Shown here: piece after piece, positions 6,270 through 6,374 of the stretch | Numbering within the stretch: position 1 is the first letter of the stretch | Layout: each line of letters begins with the position of its first letter | Assembly (NCBI GenBank): GCA_039798065.1 | Contig: JBDKGS010000256.1 | Coordinates: 1 to 6,374 of the forward strand | Direction of reading: 5' to 3' | DNA: 6,374 bases | Origin: UBA5070 sp039798065 | GTDB taxonomy: Bacteria > Fibrobacterota > Fibrobacteria > UBA5070 | The notes under the pieces: model-generated | The model's input: only the letters and a program-made list of their open reading frames with translations | Told to the model about the DNA's origin: nothing | Databases searched by the model: none | Made by a program: the position numbers and the translations under genes

Positions 6270-6289
6270 CCCCCCCGTTGGCGGGAGGG
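6270..6289 (-). promoter_or_regulatory. GC-rich hairpin in the 5' leader of the basic-tail zinc-finger gene
   Basis: On the minus strand CCCTCCCG (6289-6282) pairs with CGGGGGGG (6277-6270), an 8-bp stem with one T-G pair and a 4-base CCAA loop. It directly abuts the start-codon hairpin. It has no T-tract on the minus side and so is not a terminator for that strand. The rest of the upstream region to the window end (6290-6374) is more AT-rich and probably contains the promoter, but I see no convincing -35/-10 pair. Confidence 0.5.
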
Positions 6290-6374
6290 ATAGAAACCTT
6301 TTTCACCCGTTTCTAGGCTCGATTTCTCCCCAAAGTGCGGCTAATTCGGCAAAATTCGCCACTTTCCAGGCCCA

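Noticed and set aside
6270..6305. Plus-strand terminator formed by the GC hairpin and a following T-run
   Set aside because: The T-run is 9 or more bases after the stem and no plus-strand gene ends nearby.
6330..6374. Sigma-54-like promoter (TGGCG...TTGC on the minus strand) upstream of the zinc-finger gene
   Set aside because: GG and GC are separated by 8 bases instead of the required 10, so the spacing rules it out.
1..6374. CRISPR arrays, tRNA or rRNA genes, insertion sequences, attachment sites
   Set aside because: No regularly spaced direct repeats, tRNA-like cloverleaf, rRNA segment, transposase or terminal inverted repeats were seen on either strand.

Overview
This is a GC-rich window from a Gram-negative bacterium. 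The diderm envelope follows from a TonB C-terminus, a large outer-membrane-barrel-like protein ending in an aromatic residue, and three exported proteins with cleavable-type signal peptides. The style resembles Fibrobacterota or a related deep-branching or delta-type lineage: exported FecR-domain proteins, Fn3/Ig-like modules of the P-x-F-x-W...Y-x-W-R type, and a Lys/Ala/Pro-rich tail fused to a DksA-like zinc finger. That placement is an impression from protein style, not a demonstrated assignment.

Layout, left to right. (1) Positions 1-82 hold the last 26 codons of a plus-strand TonB-family energy transducer. (2) A strong hairpin with T-tracts on both sides (117-152) serves as a shared terminator between this gene and the convergent minus-strand operon. 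(3) Positions 197-4403 hold a tightly packed minus-strand operon of three exported proteins, transcribed right to left: an unrecognised periplasmic or surface protein with an Fn3/Ig-like domain (439 aa), an exported FecR-domain protein (232 aa), and a 731-aa Ig-plus-beta-barrel outer-membrane protein. Both internal junctions are 4-bp ATGA overlaps, so translational coupling is likely. (4) Positions 4404-4498 are a 95-bp leader of the operon with an imperfect hairpin. (5) Positions 4499-5029 encode an unrecognised 176-aa soluble helical protein (minus). (6) A directional intrinsic terminator (5057-5095) separates it from the next gene. (7) Positions 5129-6247 encode a 372-aa protein (minus) with a histone-H1/AlgP-like basic tail and a C-terminal four-cysteine zinc-finger-like domain. 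(8) Its upstream region carries a GC-rich hairpin followed by a small hairpin that displays the Shine-Dalgarno sequence in its loop.

The most interesting unit is the three-gene envelope operon. Its exported FecR protein is not an anti-sigma factor by architecture, and it is coupled to an Ig-fronted barrel and an Fn3-like partner. The pattern suggests a surface or envelope assembly, but no known system could be assigned. Second is the basic-tail/zinc-finger fusion, a candidate nucleoid-associated or RNA-polymerase-associated protein with possible post-transcriptional control in its leader.
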